NCBI RefSeq assembly: GCF_029919115.1
Contig: NZ_CP123990.1
Span: forward strand, 3,556,001 to 3,620,000
Source: Variovorax paradoxus
Lineage (GTDB): Bacteria; Pseudomonadota; Gammaproteobacteria; Burkholderiales; Burkholderiaceae_C
Length of the DNA: 64,000 nucleotides
Direction of reading: 5' to 3'
Each line of letters begins with the position of its first letter. Position 1 is the first letter of the stretch. The notes below the pieces were generated by a model. The model saw nothing but the letters and a program-made list of their open reading frames with translations, was not told where the DNA came from and did no database searches. Below, one piece after another: positions 1-8,213 of the stretch. The position numbers and the translations under genes were made by a program.

Positions 1-2343
1 CGACGACGAGGCCTGCAGCTGCCGGTTGCTGCGCTTCTCGCCGGGGTAGCCCTGGAAGATGAGGCCCGACACACGCGCAATTTCGCGAAAGCGGCGCTGC
101 GCCAATTCGCCCGCGTTGAGCGAAGCCAGCACTTCGTGCAGCAGTTCGGCGTGCGCATCTTCGCCTTGCGGCAAGCGCAAGACCTGCGGCAGCAGCGCGG
201 GCCAATCGACCGGCACGGCGCTCAGCAGTTCGAAGCCGTAGTCGTTCACCGCAATGGAGAAGGTGCGCGCATCGTGCTGCGCCACGCGCCAGGCCAACAG
301 GCTCGCGAGCCCCAGGTGCACGTGCCGCCCCGCGAACGGATAGAGGAACAGGTGCGAGCCCTCGCGCGTCGTCAACGTTTCGGCCAGCAGGGTTTGCGGC
401 GTGGGCAGGGCCGACCATTGCTGCTGGATCTCCAGCAGCGGACGCACGCACTGCAGTTCGGGTGAGTCATAGCGTCCTTCGCCGGCCAATGCGAGCTGCT
501 GCACCACGGCATCGGCCAGCGTGGTCGAAAGCGGCATGCGCCCGCCGTTCCAGCGCGGCACCGCGGCGCGCTTGCCGGTGGCGCGCCGCACCCAGGCCGT
601 CATGTCGTGGATGCGCACGAGCTCGAGCAACCGGCCGCCGAACAGGAAGCAATCACCGGGCTTCATGCGCGCAACAAAGCCTTCTTCGACGCTGCCGATC
701 TTGCCGCCGCCCATGTACTGCACGGCCATGCTGGCATCGCTCACGATGGTGCCGATGTTCATGCGGTGCCGGCGTGCGAGCCGCGCGTCCGGCACGCGCC
801 AGACGCCTTCCGCATCGGGCACCGCGCGGCGGTAGTCGGGATACGCGGCCAGCGAAGGGCCGCCCTGGGAGACGAAGGACAGGCACCACTCCCAGCTCTC
901 CCGCGAGAGCCCTGCATAGGCCGCGGTGCCGCGCACTTCTGCATAGAGGTCGTCGGGCACGAAGCCGCCGCCGAGCGCCACCGTGACGAGGTGCTGCACC
1001 AGCACGTCGAGCGGCTGCACCGGCGTGTGGCGCGCCTCGATGTGCCCTGCCGCAATGGCCGCGCGCGCGGCAGCCCCTTCGACCATCTCGATGCTGTGCG
1101 TGGGCACGAGCGTGATGCGCGACGGCCGGCCCGGCGCATGGCCCGAACGCCCGGCGCGCTGCAGCAGCCGCGCCACGCCCTTGGGCGAGCCGATCTGCAG
1201 CACGCGCTCGACCGGCAGGAAGTCGACGCCCAGGTCGAGGCTCGATGTGCAGACCACCGCCTTGAGCTCGCCGCTCTTCAGGCCAAGCTCCACCCACTCG
1301 CGCACCGCGCGGTCGAGCGAGCCGTGGTGCAGCGCAATGGTGCCCGCCCATTCGGGCCGCGCCTCGAGCATGGCCTGGTACCAGATCTCCGATTGCGACC
1401 GCGTGTTGGTGAACACCAGCGTGGTGCTGCTGGCGGCAATTTCATCGAGCACTTGCGGCAGCATCGTGAGCCCCAGGTGCCCTCCCCACGGAAAGCGCTC
1501 GGCGCGGCCGGGCAGCAGCGAATCGACGACCAGCTTCTTGGGCACCGCGCCCTGAACGAGCACGCCCTCCTCGTCGCCGAGCAATGCGCGCATGGCCTCT
1601 TGCAGGTTGCCCAGCGTGGCCGACATGCCCCACACCGCGAGCCCCGCGTTCCAGCGCCGGAGCCGCGCAAGCGCCAGTTGCACCTGCACGCCGCGCTTGT
1701 TGCCGAGCAGCTCGTGCCATTCGTCGACCACCACCATCTTCACGCGGCCGAGCACCTCGCTGGCATCGGCGCGCGCGAGCAGCAGCGAGAGGCTCTCTGG
1801 CGTGGTGACGAGCACGGTGGGCAGGCGCTCGTTCTGCGCTGCGCGCTCGGTGGACGATGTGTCGCCGCTGCGTGCGCCGGCGCTCCACGGATGCACCTCG
1901 GCGCCCAGCGCTTCGAGTGGCTGCTTGAGCGCACGCAGCGTGTCGGCCGCGAGCGCGCGCATGGGTGTGAGCCACAGCACCGTGAGCGGCGGCGCTGTGG
2001 GGCGCGCGGTTTCCTTCTTGGCTTGAGAGAAGACTTGAAGCGCGCCAAGCCACACGGCGTAGGTCTTGCCCGCGCCGGTGGTGGCATGCAGCATGCCGGA
2101 CTTTCCTTGCGCGATGGCTTTCCACACATCGCGCTGGAACTTGAAGGGCTTCCAGCCGCGAGCGGCAAACCATGCATCGAGCGCCGCCTTGACTGCTGTC
2201 TTGCTCCTTCCCCTCCCGGGGGAAGGCTGGGATGGGGGCAAGCGGCCTTCGACAAGCGGCTGGCCTTTGTTGCGCCGCTTGCCCCCACCCCTGCCCTCCC
2301 CCGGGAGGGGAGGGAGAAATTCGGGGTCCACCGGCGCAGTCAT
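1..2343 (-). CDS. Ligase-associated DEXH-box (Lhr-like) helicase portion, 3' end outside window
   Basis: This is the helicase half of the open frame above; if it is a separate gene, the ATG at 2343 (MTAPVDPEF) is the likely start, though no clear ribosome site precedes it. Superfamily 2 motifs appear in order: a KFQRDVW segment before motif I, motif I ATTGAGKT, motif [11 protein letters not shown], motif III SATL, and motif [14 protein letters not shown], followed by the winged-helix and Lhr-core regions. Proteins of this family unwind DNA or RNA-DNA and usually sit beside an ATP-dependent DNA ligase and the PdeM endonuclease in a DNA-damage operon. Those partners would lie to the left, outside the window. 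The C-terminus is cut off by the window edge. Confidence 0.8.
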   Translation of the reverse strand, partial: MTAPVDPEFLPPLPGEGRGGGKRRNKGQPLVEGRLPPSQPSPGRGRSKTAVKAALDAWFAARGWKPFKFQRDVWKAIAQGKSGMLHATTGAGKTYAVWLGALQVFSQAKKETARPTAPPLTVLWLTPMRALAADTLRALKQPLEALGAEVHPWSAGARSGDTSSTERAAQNERLPTVLVTTPESLSLLLARADASEVLGRVKMVVVDEWHELLGNKRGVQVQLALARLRRWNAGLAVWGMSATLGNLQEAMRALLGDEEGVLVQGAVPKKLVVDSLLPGRAERFPWGGHLGLTMLPQVLDEIAASSTTLVFTNTRSQSEIWYQAMLEARPEWAGTIALHHGSLDRAVREWVELGLKSGELKAVVCTSSLDLGVDFLPVERVLQIGSPKGVARLLQRAGRSGHAPGRPSRITLVPTHSIEMVEGAAARAAIAAGHIEARHTPVQPLDVLVQHLVTVALGGGFVPDDLYAEVRGTAAYAGLSRESWEWCLSFVSQGGPSLAAYPDYRRAVPDAEGVWRVPDARLARRHRMNIGTIVSDASMAVQYMGGGKIGSVEEGFVARMKPGDCFLFGGRLLELVRIHDMTAWVRRATGKRAAVPRWNGGRMPLSTTLADAVVQQLALAGEGRYDSPELQCVRPLLEIQQQWSALPTPQTLLAETLTTREGSHLFLYPFAGRHVHLGLASLLAWRVAQHDARTFSIAVNDYGFELLSAVPVDWPALLPQVLRLPQGEDAHAELLHEVLASLNAGELAQRRFREIARVSGLIFQGYPGEKRSNRQLQASSS

Positions 2344-3264
2344 GACGGCAGCAGCGCAGCCAGGCGCCACCTTGGCCTCGCGAATCAAATTGCGGATGGC
2401 GGGCGTGCCCAGCATGATCTCGTGCGCCGCCACGCGGCCCTGGCCGTCCTTGGTCTTGCACAGCGTTTGCGAGATCACGGCCTGCAGCGACTCCGACAGC
2501 ATGGCGCGGATCATTTCCTTTTCCTCGCCCGGGAACACGTCGATGATCCGGTCGATGGTCTTGGCGGCCGACGAGGTGTGCAGCGTGCCGAACACCAGGT
2601 GGCCCGTTTCGGCGGCGGTCATTGCCAGGCGAATGGTTTCCAGGTCGCGCAACTCGCCCACCAGAATGGCGTCCGGGTCTTCGCGCAGGGCAGAGCGCAG
2701 CGCGTTCGAGAACGACAGCGTCATCGGCCCCACTTCGCGCTGGTTGATGAGGCACTTCTTCGATTCGTGCACGAATTCGATCGGGTCTTCCACCGTGAGG
2801 ATGTGGCCGTACTCGTTTTCGTTCAGGTAGTTGACCATCGCGGCCAGCGTGGTCGACTTGCCCGAGCCCGTGGGCCCCGTCACCAGCACCAGGCCGCGCG
2901 GCTTGAGCGCCAGTTCCGCGAAAATCTTGGGCGCGTTGAGCTGCTCCAGCGTCAGGATCTTCGAAGGAATGGTCCGGAACACGGCGGCCGCGCCGCGTGC
3001 CTGGTTGAAGGCGTTCACGCGAAAGCGGGCGAGGCCGTCGATCTCGAAGGAGAAGTCGACCTCCAGAAACTCTTCGTAGTGCTTGCGGTGGGTGTCGCTC
3101 ATGATGTCGTACACCATGGCGTGCACCGCCTTGTGGTCGAGCGCATCGACGTTGATGCGCCGCACGTCGCCATGGACGCGAATCATCGGGGGCAGGCCGG
3201 CCGACAAATGCAGGTCGGAGGCTTTGTTCTTGACGCTGAATGCCAGCAGTTGGGTAATGTCCAC
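1..3264 (-). CDS. pilT: PilT (truncated) fused in frame to Lhr-like DEXH helicase; runs off left edge
   Basis: One reading frame stays open from a GTG at 3264 to the left edge (1,088 codons). The start is preceded by GAGGAG and the protein begins [20 protein letters not shown], as PilT does. Residues 1-300 are PilT, the hexameric ATPase that retracts type IV pili: Walker [10 protein letters not shown] near 130-138, the VEDPIEF Asp box, Walker B (ILVGELRD) and the His box (GTLHTSSA). Homology stops after [12 protein letters not shown] near base 2365, about 45 residues short of a normal PilT (around 347), so the C-terminal helices are missing. The frame continues through a Pro/Gly-rich linker into an ATP-dependent helicase of the ligase-associated Lhr type. 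No pilU follows. It diverges from yggS with 51 bp between starts. This is either a real deletion fusion or an assembly misjoin. Confidence 0.8.
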   Translation of the reverse strand, partial: MDITQLLAFSVKNKASDLHLSAGLPPMIRVHGDVRRINVDALDHKAVHAMVYDIMSDTHRKHYEEFLEVDFSFEIDGLARFRVNAFNQARGAAAVFRTIPSKILTLEQLNAPKIFAELALKPRGLVLVTGPTGSGKSTTLAAMVNYLNENEYGHILTVEDPIEFVHESKKCLINQREVGPMTLSFSNALRSALREDPDAILVGELRDLETIRLAMTAAETGHLVFGTLHTSSAAKTIDRIIDVFPGEEKEMIRAMLSESLQAVISQTLCKTKDGQGRVAAHEIMLGTPAIRNLIREAKVAPGCAAAVMTAPVDPEFLPPLPGEGRGGGKRRNKGQPLVEGRLPPSQPSPGRGRSKTAVKAALDAWFAARGWKPFKFQRDVWKAIAQGKSGMLHATTGAGKTYAVWLGALQVFSQAKKETARPTAPPLTVLWLTPMRALAADTLRALKQPLEALGAEVHPWSAGARSGDTSSTERAAQNERLPTVLVTTPESLSLLLARADASEVLGRVKMVVVDEWHELLGNKRGVQVQLALARLRRWNAGLAVWGMSATLGNLQEAMRALLGDEEGVLVQGAVPKKLVVDSLLPGRAERFPWGGHLGLTMLPQVLDEIAASSTTLVFTNTRSQSEIWYQAMLEARPEWAGTIALHHGSLDRAVREWVELGLKSGELKAVVCTSSLDLGVDFLPVERVLQIGSPKGVARLLQRAGRSGHAPGRPSRITLVPTHSIEMVEGAAARAAIAAGHIEARHTPVQPLDVLVQHLVTVALGGGFVPDDLYAEVRGTAAYAGLSRESWEWCLSFVSQGGPSLAAYPDYRRAVPDAEGVWRVPDARLARRHRMNIGTIVSDASMAVQYMGGGKIGSVEEGFVARMKPGDCFLFGGRLLELVRIHDMTAWVRRATGKRAAVPRWNGGRMPLSTTLADAVVQQLALAGEGRYDSPELQCVRPLLEIQQQWSALPTPQTLLAETLTTREGSHLFLYPFAGRHVHLGLASLLAWRVAQHDARTFSIAVNDYGFELLSAVPVDWPALLPQVLRLPQGEDAHAELLHEVLASLNAGELAQRRFREIARVSGLIFQGYPGEKRSNRQLQASSS
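2210..2310. repeat. GC-rich inverted repeat inside the PilT-helicase junction
   Basis: Two 30-bp arms (2210-2239 and 2281-2310) are near-perfect reverse complements with a few mismatches, separated by 41 bp. They begin with a CCCCTCCCGGGGG core. They look like a dispersed intergenic palindromic repeat, but here they are read through and encode the Pro/Gly-rich linker between PilT and the helicase. Confidence 0.7.
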
Positions 3265-3315
3265 GGGGCTCCTCGGCTCGAGTTCGGTGACGTTTTGATA
3301 CGATTTTGGACGATT

Positions 3316-4017
3316 ATGACGATGATTGGCGACGACCTCCAGCAAGTAAAGAACCGGATCGAAAGGGCCTGCGCCTCCGAGGGGCGCAACCCGGCCGAAG
3401 TCCGGCTGCTGGCGGTGTCCAAGACCTTCGGTCCGGAGGCCGTGCGCGAGGCCCACGGGGCAGGCCAGCGGGCGTTCGGCGAGAACTATGTGCAAGAGGG
3501 CCTGGACAAGATCGAGGCGCTTTCCGATCTGCGTGCGGAGCTCGAGTGGCACTGCATCGGCCCTCTGCAAAGCAACAAGACGCGGCCCGTGGCCGAGCAT
3601 TTCGACTGGGTGCACAGCATCGACCGGCTCAAGATTGCCGAGCGCCTTTCGGCACAGCGGCCGGTGCATTTGCCGCCGCTGCAGGTGTGCCTGCAGGTCA
3701 ATGTGGACGGCGGCGCGAACAAGTCAGGTGTGCCTCCGGAAGAGGCTCTGCCGCTTGCGCGCGCTGTGGCGGCTTTGCCACATTTGCGGCTGCGTGGGGT
3801 CATGGCCATTCCGGAACCGGCGCCGGATTTCGCCGCGCAACGCGAACTGTGCCTGCGCGCCCGTGCGGTTTACGACGCCATTCGGGCGGCGGGCATCGAG
3901 ATCGATACGCTTTCGCTGGGCATGAGTGCCGACCTGGAAGCCGCCATCAGCGCGGGTAGCACGATGGTTCGCATAGGTACGGCCATCTTCGGTGGGCGGC
4001 CGCAAAAACCTGCCTGA
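3316..4017 (+). CDS. yggS: YggS/PROSC-family pyridoxal-phosphate homeostasis protein
   Basis: A 233-residue single-domain PLP-binding protein with the alanine racemase N-terminal TIM-barrel fold. Members are not racemases; they bind and buffer pyridoxal 5'-phosphate in the cytosol. Family hallmarks are LLAVSKT (the Lys that binds PLP), [32 protein letters not shown] and [13 protein letters not shown] at the C-terminus. Length is typical. In proteobacteria yggS commonly lies divergent from or beside pilT, as here, so the left flank is ancestral context. Its stop lies 3 bp from the stop of the convergent effector gene, so the accessory block begins right at its end. Confidence 0.93.
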   Translation: MTMIGDDLQQVKNRIERACASEGRNPAEVRLLAVSKTFGPEAVREAHGAGQRAFGENYVQEGLDKIEALSDLRAELEWHCIGPLQSNKTRPVAEHFDWVHSIDRLKIAERLSAQRPVHLPPLQVCLQVNVDGGANKSGVPPEEALPLARAVAALPHLRLRGVMAIPEPAPDFAAQRELCLRARAVYDAIRAAGIEIDTLSLGMSADLEAAISAGSTMVRIGTAIFGGRPQKPA

Positions 4018-4020
4018 CAA

Positions 4021-6648
4021 TCAGGGGCCGCCCAGCACCGAGCCCTGTTGCTGGTTGGCTTGCGCTACGGCCTGTGTCCGAATCTCGCTCATTATTTGCT
4101 CCCGCTGCTGGTCGGTTCGCAGGATGTGCTGATCGCTCTGCTGAACGCTGGGTGCGGGCTGGCTGATGTCCATCTGTGCTGGCACGGCAAAGAGCGAGCG
4201 GGAGGCGAAGACCACCGACTTGTCGCCAATATAAATACCCGACAGGTCTTTCTCCGTAATTCTCGACCGGTGGCAGGCGGCCGTGCCTTGGGCCAGGCGT
4301 TCTTCGGAGGTGCCCTTCGGGAGGAGGTCTTTGAGGGTGCTGTACAGCGCAGTTTGGGGATGGCTCGGGTCGCTGAAATCGCGCAGAAGCGGGCGGCTCG
4401 TGTCAGCCACAGCCGTTGCGGCCGTTGCGGATATCGGATCCCGTTCATCGCGCCGCTCCAGGCCGACTGGCCTGTGCTGCTCGGCCATGCGTGCCACCTG
4501 CTGCCGCATCGCGGCCAATTCGGCGTGCGCCGCCGCAATGGCTGCCGCAGCGGGCTGGGCCATCGGCTGCGAAGCCAGGGGCGTGGCGGCGCGCTCCTCG
4601 GGGGCGCCTTGACGGTTCGGCACATGCTCTCCTCGGCTCGGGGCCGGCGCCTGCTCCTGCACGGGTTCCTGCGCGCGTTCCGGCGCACGCTCCTGCGCGC
4701 GCTCCACCGAAGGCTGCAGCGTCCTTTGAGGACTCGGCTCGTTCCTGAACCGCTCCCTGTCCTGCGCCTGCGCGATGCCCAGGTCGCGCATCAGGGCCTG
4801 TTCCTGCGCTTGGTGCACCCGGTACAGCGGACTGCCTTTTGTCCGGTGGATTTCATCGAGCTTGCCCACCGGCTGCAACGAGCCCGCAGAAATCTGCTCG
4901 GGCTCGTCGCGGCGACGGTGCGCCTCGGCAAAGCTCATGCCGCCCGGCGTGGGCACGATGCGCGATTCATGCGTGATGATCTGGGGAATGGGTTCCTGCT
5001 GCGCAGGAGCCCTTGCAGGCGCAGGCACCACGTCAGCCTGCGACGGCGGCACCAGCCCCTGCTCGTTGACGGGTGTGCCGGCGGCGTCGAAGTAGCGCTC
5101 GTGTCCGACGCGCCCGCCGCTGCGGTCAAGTTCATAGATGACGGTGCGCGGCTCGCCTGCCACCTCTTGCCCGCTGTTGATGGTCACGGTGCGGTGGCCG
5201 GTTTCCGCATCGTGCATCACCCACGCGCGGCTGCCGTCCTCGCCCACGAAGTCGAAGCTCGCGGCGCCATTGGCGTGGGTCTGGATGCTGACGGTGGTGT
5301 AGGTGCCGAGGCCGCTTCCTGCCTCCACCACCACGGGTGCCAGAGCCGGGTCTTCCGGAGTTGCGCCCCCGGTGCCCGCCGAAGCGGCGGGGCGCATCTG
5401 ATAGTCGGCCACGCTTTGCGCCGCGCTCCCCTTCAGGACCATGCGCCCCGCGGTGTCCATGCCCGAGGCGAAGACGCTCGCCGGGCCGGCCTGGAACTGA
5501 TCATCTACCCGTTGGCCGGAGAGGCGCGCCTCCATGATGGCGCCGGTCGTCTCGTCGCGCCAGGTGGTGACCTGCACGGCGGGTTGCCGGGTTTGCGCCG
5601 TGCTGCCCGCGCCGGCGACGGTGGCTGTTCCGGAGTGCTCGTAATACGTGCCGTCGACCGCATAGCCCGCGGGGCTCAGGCCATGCATGACGTTCCACTG
5701 ACCTTGCCCGATGCCTTGCTGAACGACCTGAGCGGTTTCGGCCGGCGTGAGGTGGGCCTGCCAGCCCAATGCCTTGACGGCCCGCGCGGGGCTGTCGATG
5801 TAATTGGCGACAGCGCTCGCGGCGGCGTCGGCTGCCGGTTCCGTCAAGGCCTCGGCGCCATTGCCGATGAGCTTGTCCGCGATCCAGGCGGCGCCTTCGC
5901 CAAGGACCTTGCCGCCCAATTTGCCGGTCAGCGATTCAGCCATGGCCATCGCGCCTTGGGTGCCGATATCGGCCAGTCCGCCGGCCAGCAGGGCGTTGCC
6001 GGTGTTGACCGCGGCCACCACGCCGCCCGGCTTCCAGGGTTCAGGGCCCACGCGCAGGCTGCCGATGCCGGGGTCGCCGTTGGCGGGGTGGGGCGTGCGG
6101 ACATCGAGCACGCCCGTGTCGGTGCTAGCGTCGGGTGTCCATTGGCCGGTCCAGGCGTTCAGGGTGACCGTGCTGCCGACATTGACCTGTGAGTTGGTTC
6201 CGCTGCGTAACTCATAGGACGCTGCGGAAAAGGCCAAGCCGACCGCACCTTCGGCAGCGAAGCTGACGGTGGCGTTGTGGTAGGGGCTTTCGTCGCTGCC
6301 AGCCAGACCCTCAACCAGCATCACTGTCTGATTTACAGGAGCGGCCGGCTCGCTGAATCCCCCTGCCTGCGGGCCGCGGATGATGCGCACGGTGTCCGAG
6401 AAGATGTTGGTGTCTTCAATCTCTTTTTGCGTCACCAGATCCAGGCGGGGCATTGCCCTTGGCGTGCCGGTGATGACCAGTTCATTGGTGGTGGGGTTGA
6501 AGAAGGCTTTGTAATCAATGCGGACGCTCTCCACGTCTCTCGGCAAGGTCAATCGATTCGCAGGCACCGCTACAAATCCTGTAGGCGGTGGCGTATCCCT
6601 GTCTGGACGCGTCAGGGCCAAGAATTGGGCCGTGGTCAAAGTTCTCAT
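4021..6648 (-). CDS. Putative T4SS-dependent antibacterial effector with XVIPCD-like C-terminus
   Basis: An 875-residue protein with no signal peptide. The N-terminus (LTTAQFLALTR...GFVAVPANR) is nearly repeated by the small ORF at 7887-8030. Residues about 200-300 hold Ala/Gly-rich amphipathic or weakly hydrophobic helices. The middle is unassigned, with no catalytic motif I can name. Residues about 580-745 form a disordered Pro/Gln/Glu/Arg-rich linker. The last ~125 residues (DPSHPQTALYSTLKDLLP, a central strand with SVVFASRSLFAVP, then a Gln-rich tail ending QQQGSVLGGP) resemble the Xanthomonas VirD4-interacting protein conserved domain, which directs effectors to VirD4. The gene lies 6 bp after the lipoprotein stop, with a GGGAG site overlapping that gene's end, so the two are coupled. 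By family analogy it would be injected into rival bacteria; the toxic activity is unknown. Confidence 0.7.
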   Translation of the reverse strand: MRTLTTAQFLALTRPDRDTPPPTGFVAVPANRLTLPRDVESVRIDYKAFFNPTTNELVITGTPRAMPRLDLVTQKEIEDTNIFSDTVRIIRGPQAGGFSEPAAPVNQTVMLVEGLAGSDESPYHNATVSFAAEGAVGLAFSAASYELRSGTNSQVNVGSTVTLNAWTGQWTPDASTDTGVLDVRTPHPANGDPGIGSLRVGPEPWKPGGVVAAVNTGNALLAGGLADIGTQGAMAMAESLTGKLGGKVLGEGAAWIADKLIGNGAEALTEPAADAAASAVANYIDSPARAVKALGWQAHLTPAETAQVVQQGIGQGQWNVMHGLSPAGYAVDGTYYEHSGTATVAGAGSTAQTRQPAVQVTTWRDETTGAIMEARLSGQRVDDQFQAGPASVFASGMDTAGRMVLKGSAAQSVADYQMRPAASAGTGGATPEDPALAPVVVEAGSGLGTYTTVSIQTHANGAASFDFVGEDGSRAWVMHDAETGHRTVTINSGQEVAGEPRTVIYELDRSGGRVGHERYFDAAGTPVNEQGLVPPSQADVVPAPARAPAQQEPIPQIITHESRIVPTPGGMSFAEAHRRRDEPEQISAGSLQPVGKLDEIHRTKGSPLYRVHQAQEQALMRDLGIAQAQDRERFRNEPSPQRTLQPSVERAQERAPERAQEPVQEQAPAPSRGEHVPNRQGAPEERAATPLASQPMAQPAAAAIAAAHAELAAMRQQVARMAEQHRPVGLERRDERDPISATAATAVADTSRPLLRDFSDPSHPQTALYSTLKDLLPKGTSEERLAQGTAACHRSRITEKDLSGIYIGDKSVVFASRSLFAVPAQMDISQPAPSVQQSDQHILRTDQQREQIMSEIRTQAVAQANQQQGSVLGGP

Positions 6649-6654
6649 GCTTAC

Positions 6655-7890
6655 TTACTCTCCCTTGGTGGCGCGCTGCAAAGCCGCAGCATCGATCCGA
6701 TAGAAAAGAACCCGATTGATCACAGCCGCCGCCAGGATGGCGCTTGGCTTGTGCACGGCAAGGCGCGATACGTCGCGAGGCGAGCGCACTGTCGCCACGA
6801 TGCGGCGTTGCGTCGCGTCCCAGAAATGAAAGTCAGAGGCCACACCAACCATGACGTCCGAGGCAGGAACGGCAGTCAAGTCGCCCGAGTTACCACGCGG
6901 TGCATCGGCTGGAGGATGAAGAACGTCTATAGGAGTGCGCTGTGCGCGAACCCAGTCCAGCTGGGGCGGGTTCTCGATCTCGCCAAGCGCCGCGAAGTCC
7001 CTCTTCGCATCCCACACCCGGATGGGCGACATGCCGAAGGACACGAGCTTGCTGCCATCGGCGCTGTAGGCCACACCGTTGAGAGGAGTGGCGCTGAACA
7101 AGACCTTCTTGATGGCATTTCGCTCAAGATCGGCAATGACGATGGCCGTTGCGCCCGTCCAGTTCGTCAAGCCAAACTTCTCCGCATCGCGAAAAAACTG
7201 CAGTGCCCCCAAAGAGACCTCATCGCGGAGCGGGTTGCAGCTCATCGTCTCGTAAGAGCGTCCAACTTGTGGCCGGTCGTTGAAGGGATGTGCAAGATCA
7301 AGTTCGCTTTCGAGTGCTCCAGATGGCAAGCCGTACACTGCGACGCCTGTCGCACGCAGTACGGCCAATGTGCTGCCGTTTGCCAGCACGCACATGGCTC
7401 TTGACGTAGCGCCTATGCGCCTTGTTCCCGGACCTTTGATCTGGGCCACTTCCCGCCGCTGGACAACGTCCCACACCCGAGCGAGCACATAGCGATCCTT
7501 GTCATTTCGCGCTGCGATCTCCGCGGCCTCATCGATGCTTTCTGGAACCTTGAGCTCTCCATGCTTGACATCCTGGTAGTCCTGGACGATCAGATACTTT
7601 CCATCCGGGCTGAACAGCAGGTCCTGCCCCGAGTGATTCCCTACCCAGCGCTTGCTTGGCACCGAGAACACAGGCTTCTTCGTATGCACATCCCACACTT
7701 CCACAACATCGCGCATGAAGTAGCCCACCGCCAGTAGGCGGCCATCGGGATGCCAAGCCAACGATTGAACGGTGTAGGGAAGTTCCAGCACACCTGTTTC
7801 TTCCATCACGGGTGTGGCGCGCGCGCTGCAACCGTTCAGGAAGAGGAGCGCCAGCACCGCCACGCCGGCGAAAAAGGTCTTGATGGTCAT
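6655..7890 (-). CDS. WD40-like beta-propeller lipoprotein, candidate immunity protein
   Basis: A 411-residue lipoprotein. The signal peptide has a hydrophobic core ending in the lipobox LNGC, so Cys21 would be lipidated and the protein anchored in the periplasm or outer membrane. At least four WD40-type blades are visible (AWHPDGRLLAVGY...VEVWDV, FSPDGKYLIV...ARVWDV, AYSADGSKLVSFG...IRVWDA, and a C-terminal FHFWDA blade). The start at 7890 is chosen because it directly precedes the signal peptide and overlaps the preceding small ORF by 4 bp (ATGA). It stands immediately upstream of the effector gene on the same strand. Known immunity partners of XVIPCD effectors are usually periplasmic lipoproteins, so an immunity role is a reasonable inference, although a propeller fold would be unusual for one. 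Confidence 0.75.
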   Translation of the reverse strand: MTIKTFFAGVAVLALLFLNGCSARATPVMEETGVLELPYTVQSLAWHPDGRLLAVGYFMRDVVEVWDVHTKKPVFSVPSKRWVGNHSGQDLLFSPDGKYLIVQDYQDVKHGELKVPESIDEAAEIAARNDKDRYVLARVWDVVQRREVAQIKGPGTRRIGATSRAMCVLANGSTLAVLRATGVAVYGLPSGALESELDLAHPFNDRPQVGRSYETMSCNPLRDEVSLGALQFFRDAEKFGLTNWTGATAIVIADLERNAIKKVLFSATPLNGVAYSADGSKLVSFGMSPIRVWDAKRDFAALGEIENPPQLDWVRAQRTPIDVLHPPADAPRGNSGDLTAVPASDVMVGVASDFHFWDATQRRIVATVRSPRDVSRLAVHKPSAILAAAVINRVLFYRIDAAALQRATKGE

Positions 7891-8030
7891 GGGGCCGCCC
7901 CTGCTGCTTCTTCGCTTGCGACGTGCAGCGGCAAGGGCCATCGATCTGCCGGAACGGCCACAAAGCCCGGCGGTGGCGATGGCGACCGGGTGAGCCCCAG
8001 CAGTTGGGCAGTCGTGAGTGTGGTCGACAT
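7887..8030 (-). CDS. 47-residue ORF repeating the effector N-terminus
   Basis: MSTTLTTAQLLGLTR...PPPGFVAVPADRWPLP matches the first ~40 residues of the 875-residue effector (TLTTAQFLALTR...PPPTGFVAVPANR) with only a few changes and a small gap, then diverges and ends. It has a ribosome site (CAGGGAG about 9 bp upstream) and its stop overlaps the lipoprotein start (ATGA), so it is probably translated and coupled to it. It may be the remnant of a second effector whose body was lost, or a free copy of an N-terminal recognition segment. It lies 183 bp downstream of the virD4 stop. Confidence 0.6.
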   Translation of the reverse strand: MSTTLTTAQLLGLTRSPSPPPGFVAVPADRWPLPLHVASEEAAGAAP

Positions 8031-8213
8031 GATTTTTTCTACTCCCTGGTGTGTCATTTGCGAGGGCGCTCAGCGCCCGCGATGCAATTTGTAGATATGA
8101 ATGAGCCGGTCAGGGGTGTCACCGATCACCAGTTGGCAAAGGTCTGACGTTCGCGATCTGTGACATGAAATCCCCGCCGCAATCCAGCCGCAATGGAAGT
8201 GCACAGTCTTATT

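Noticed and set aside
607..4017. 1,136-residue plus-strand open frame
   Set aside because: Only its last 233 residues (yggS) are real; the rest is antisense to the helicase and PilT and has the His/Arg/Gln-rich composition of a GC-rich shadow frame.
4021..6648. Effector read as an RHS or polymorphic toxin
   Set aside because: No YD/RHS core repeats, no PAAR or VgrG domain and no typical cleavage motif; the C-terminus points to VirD4-dependent secretion instead.
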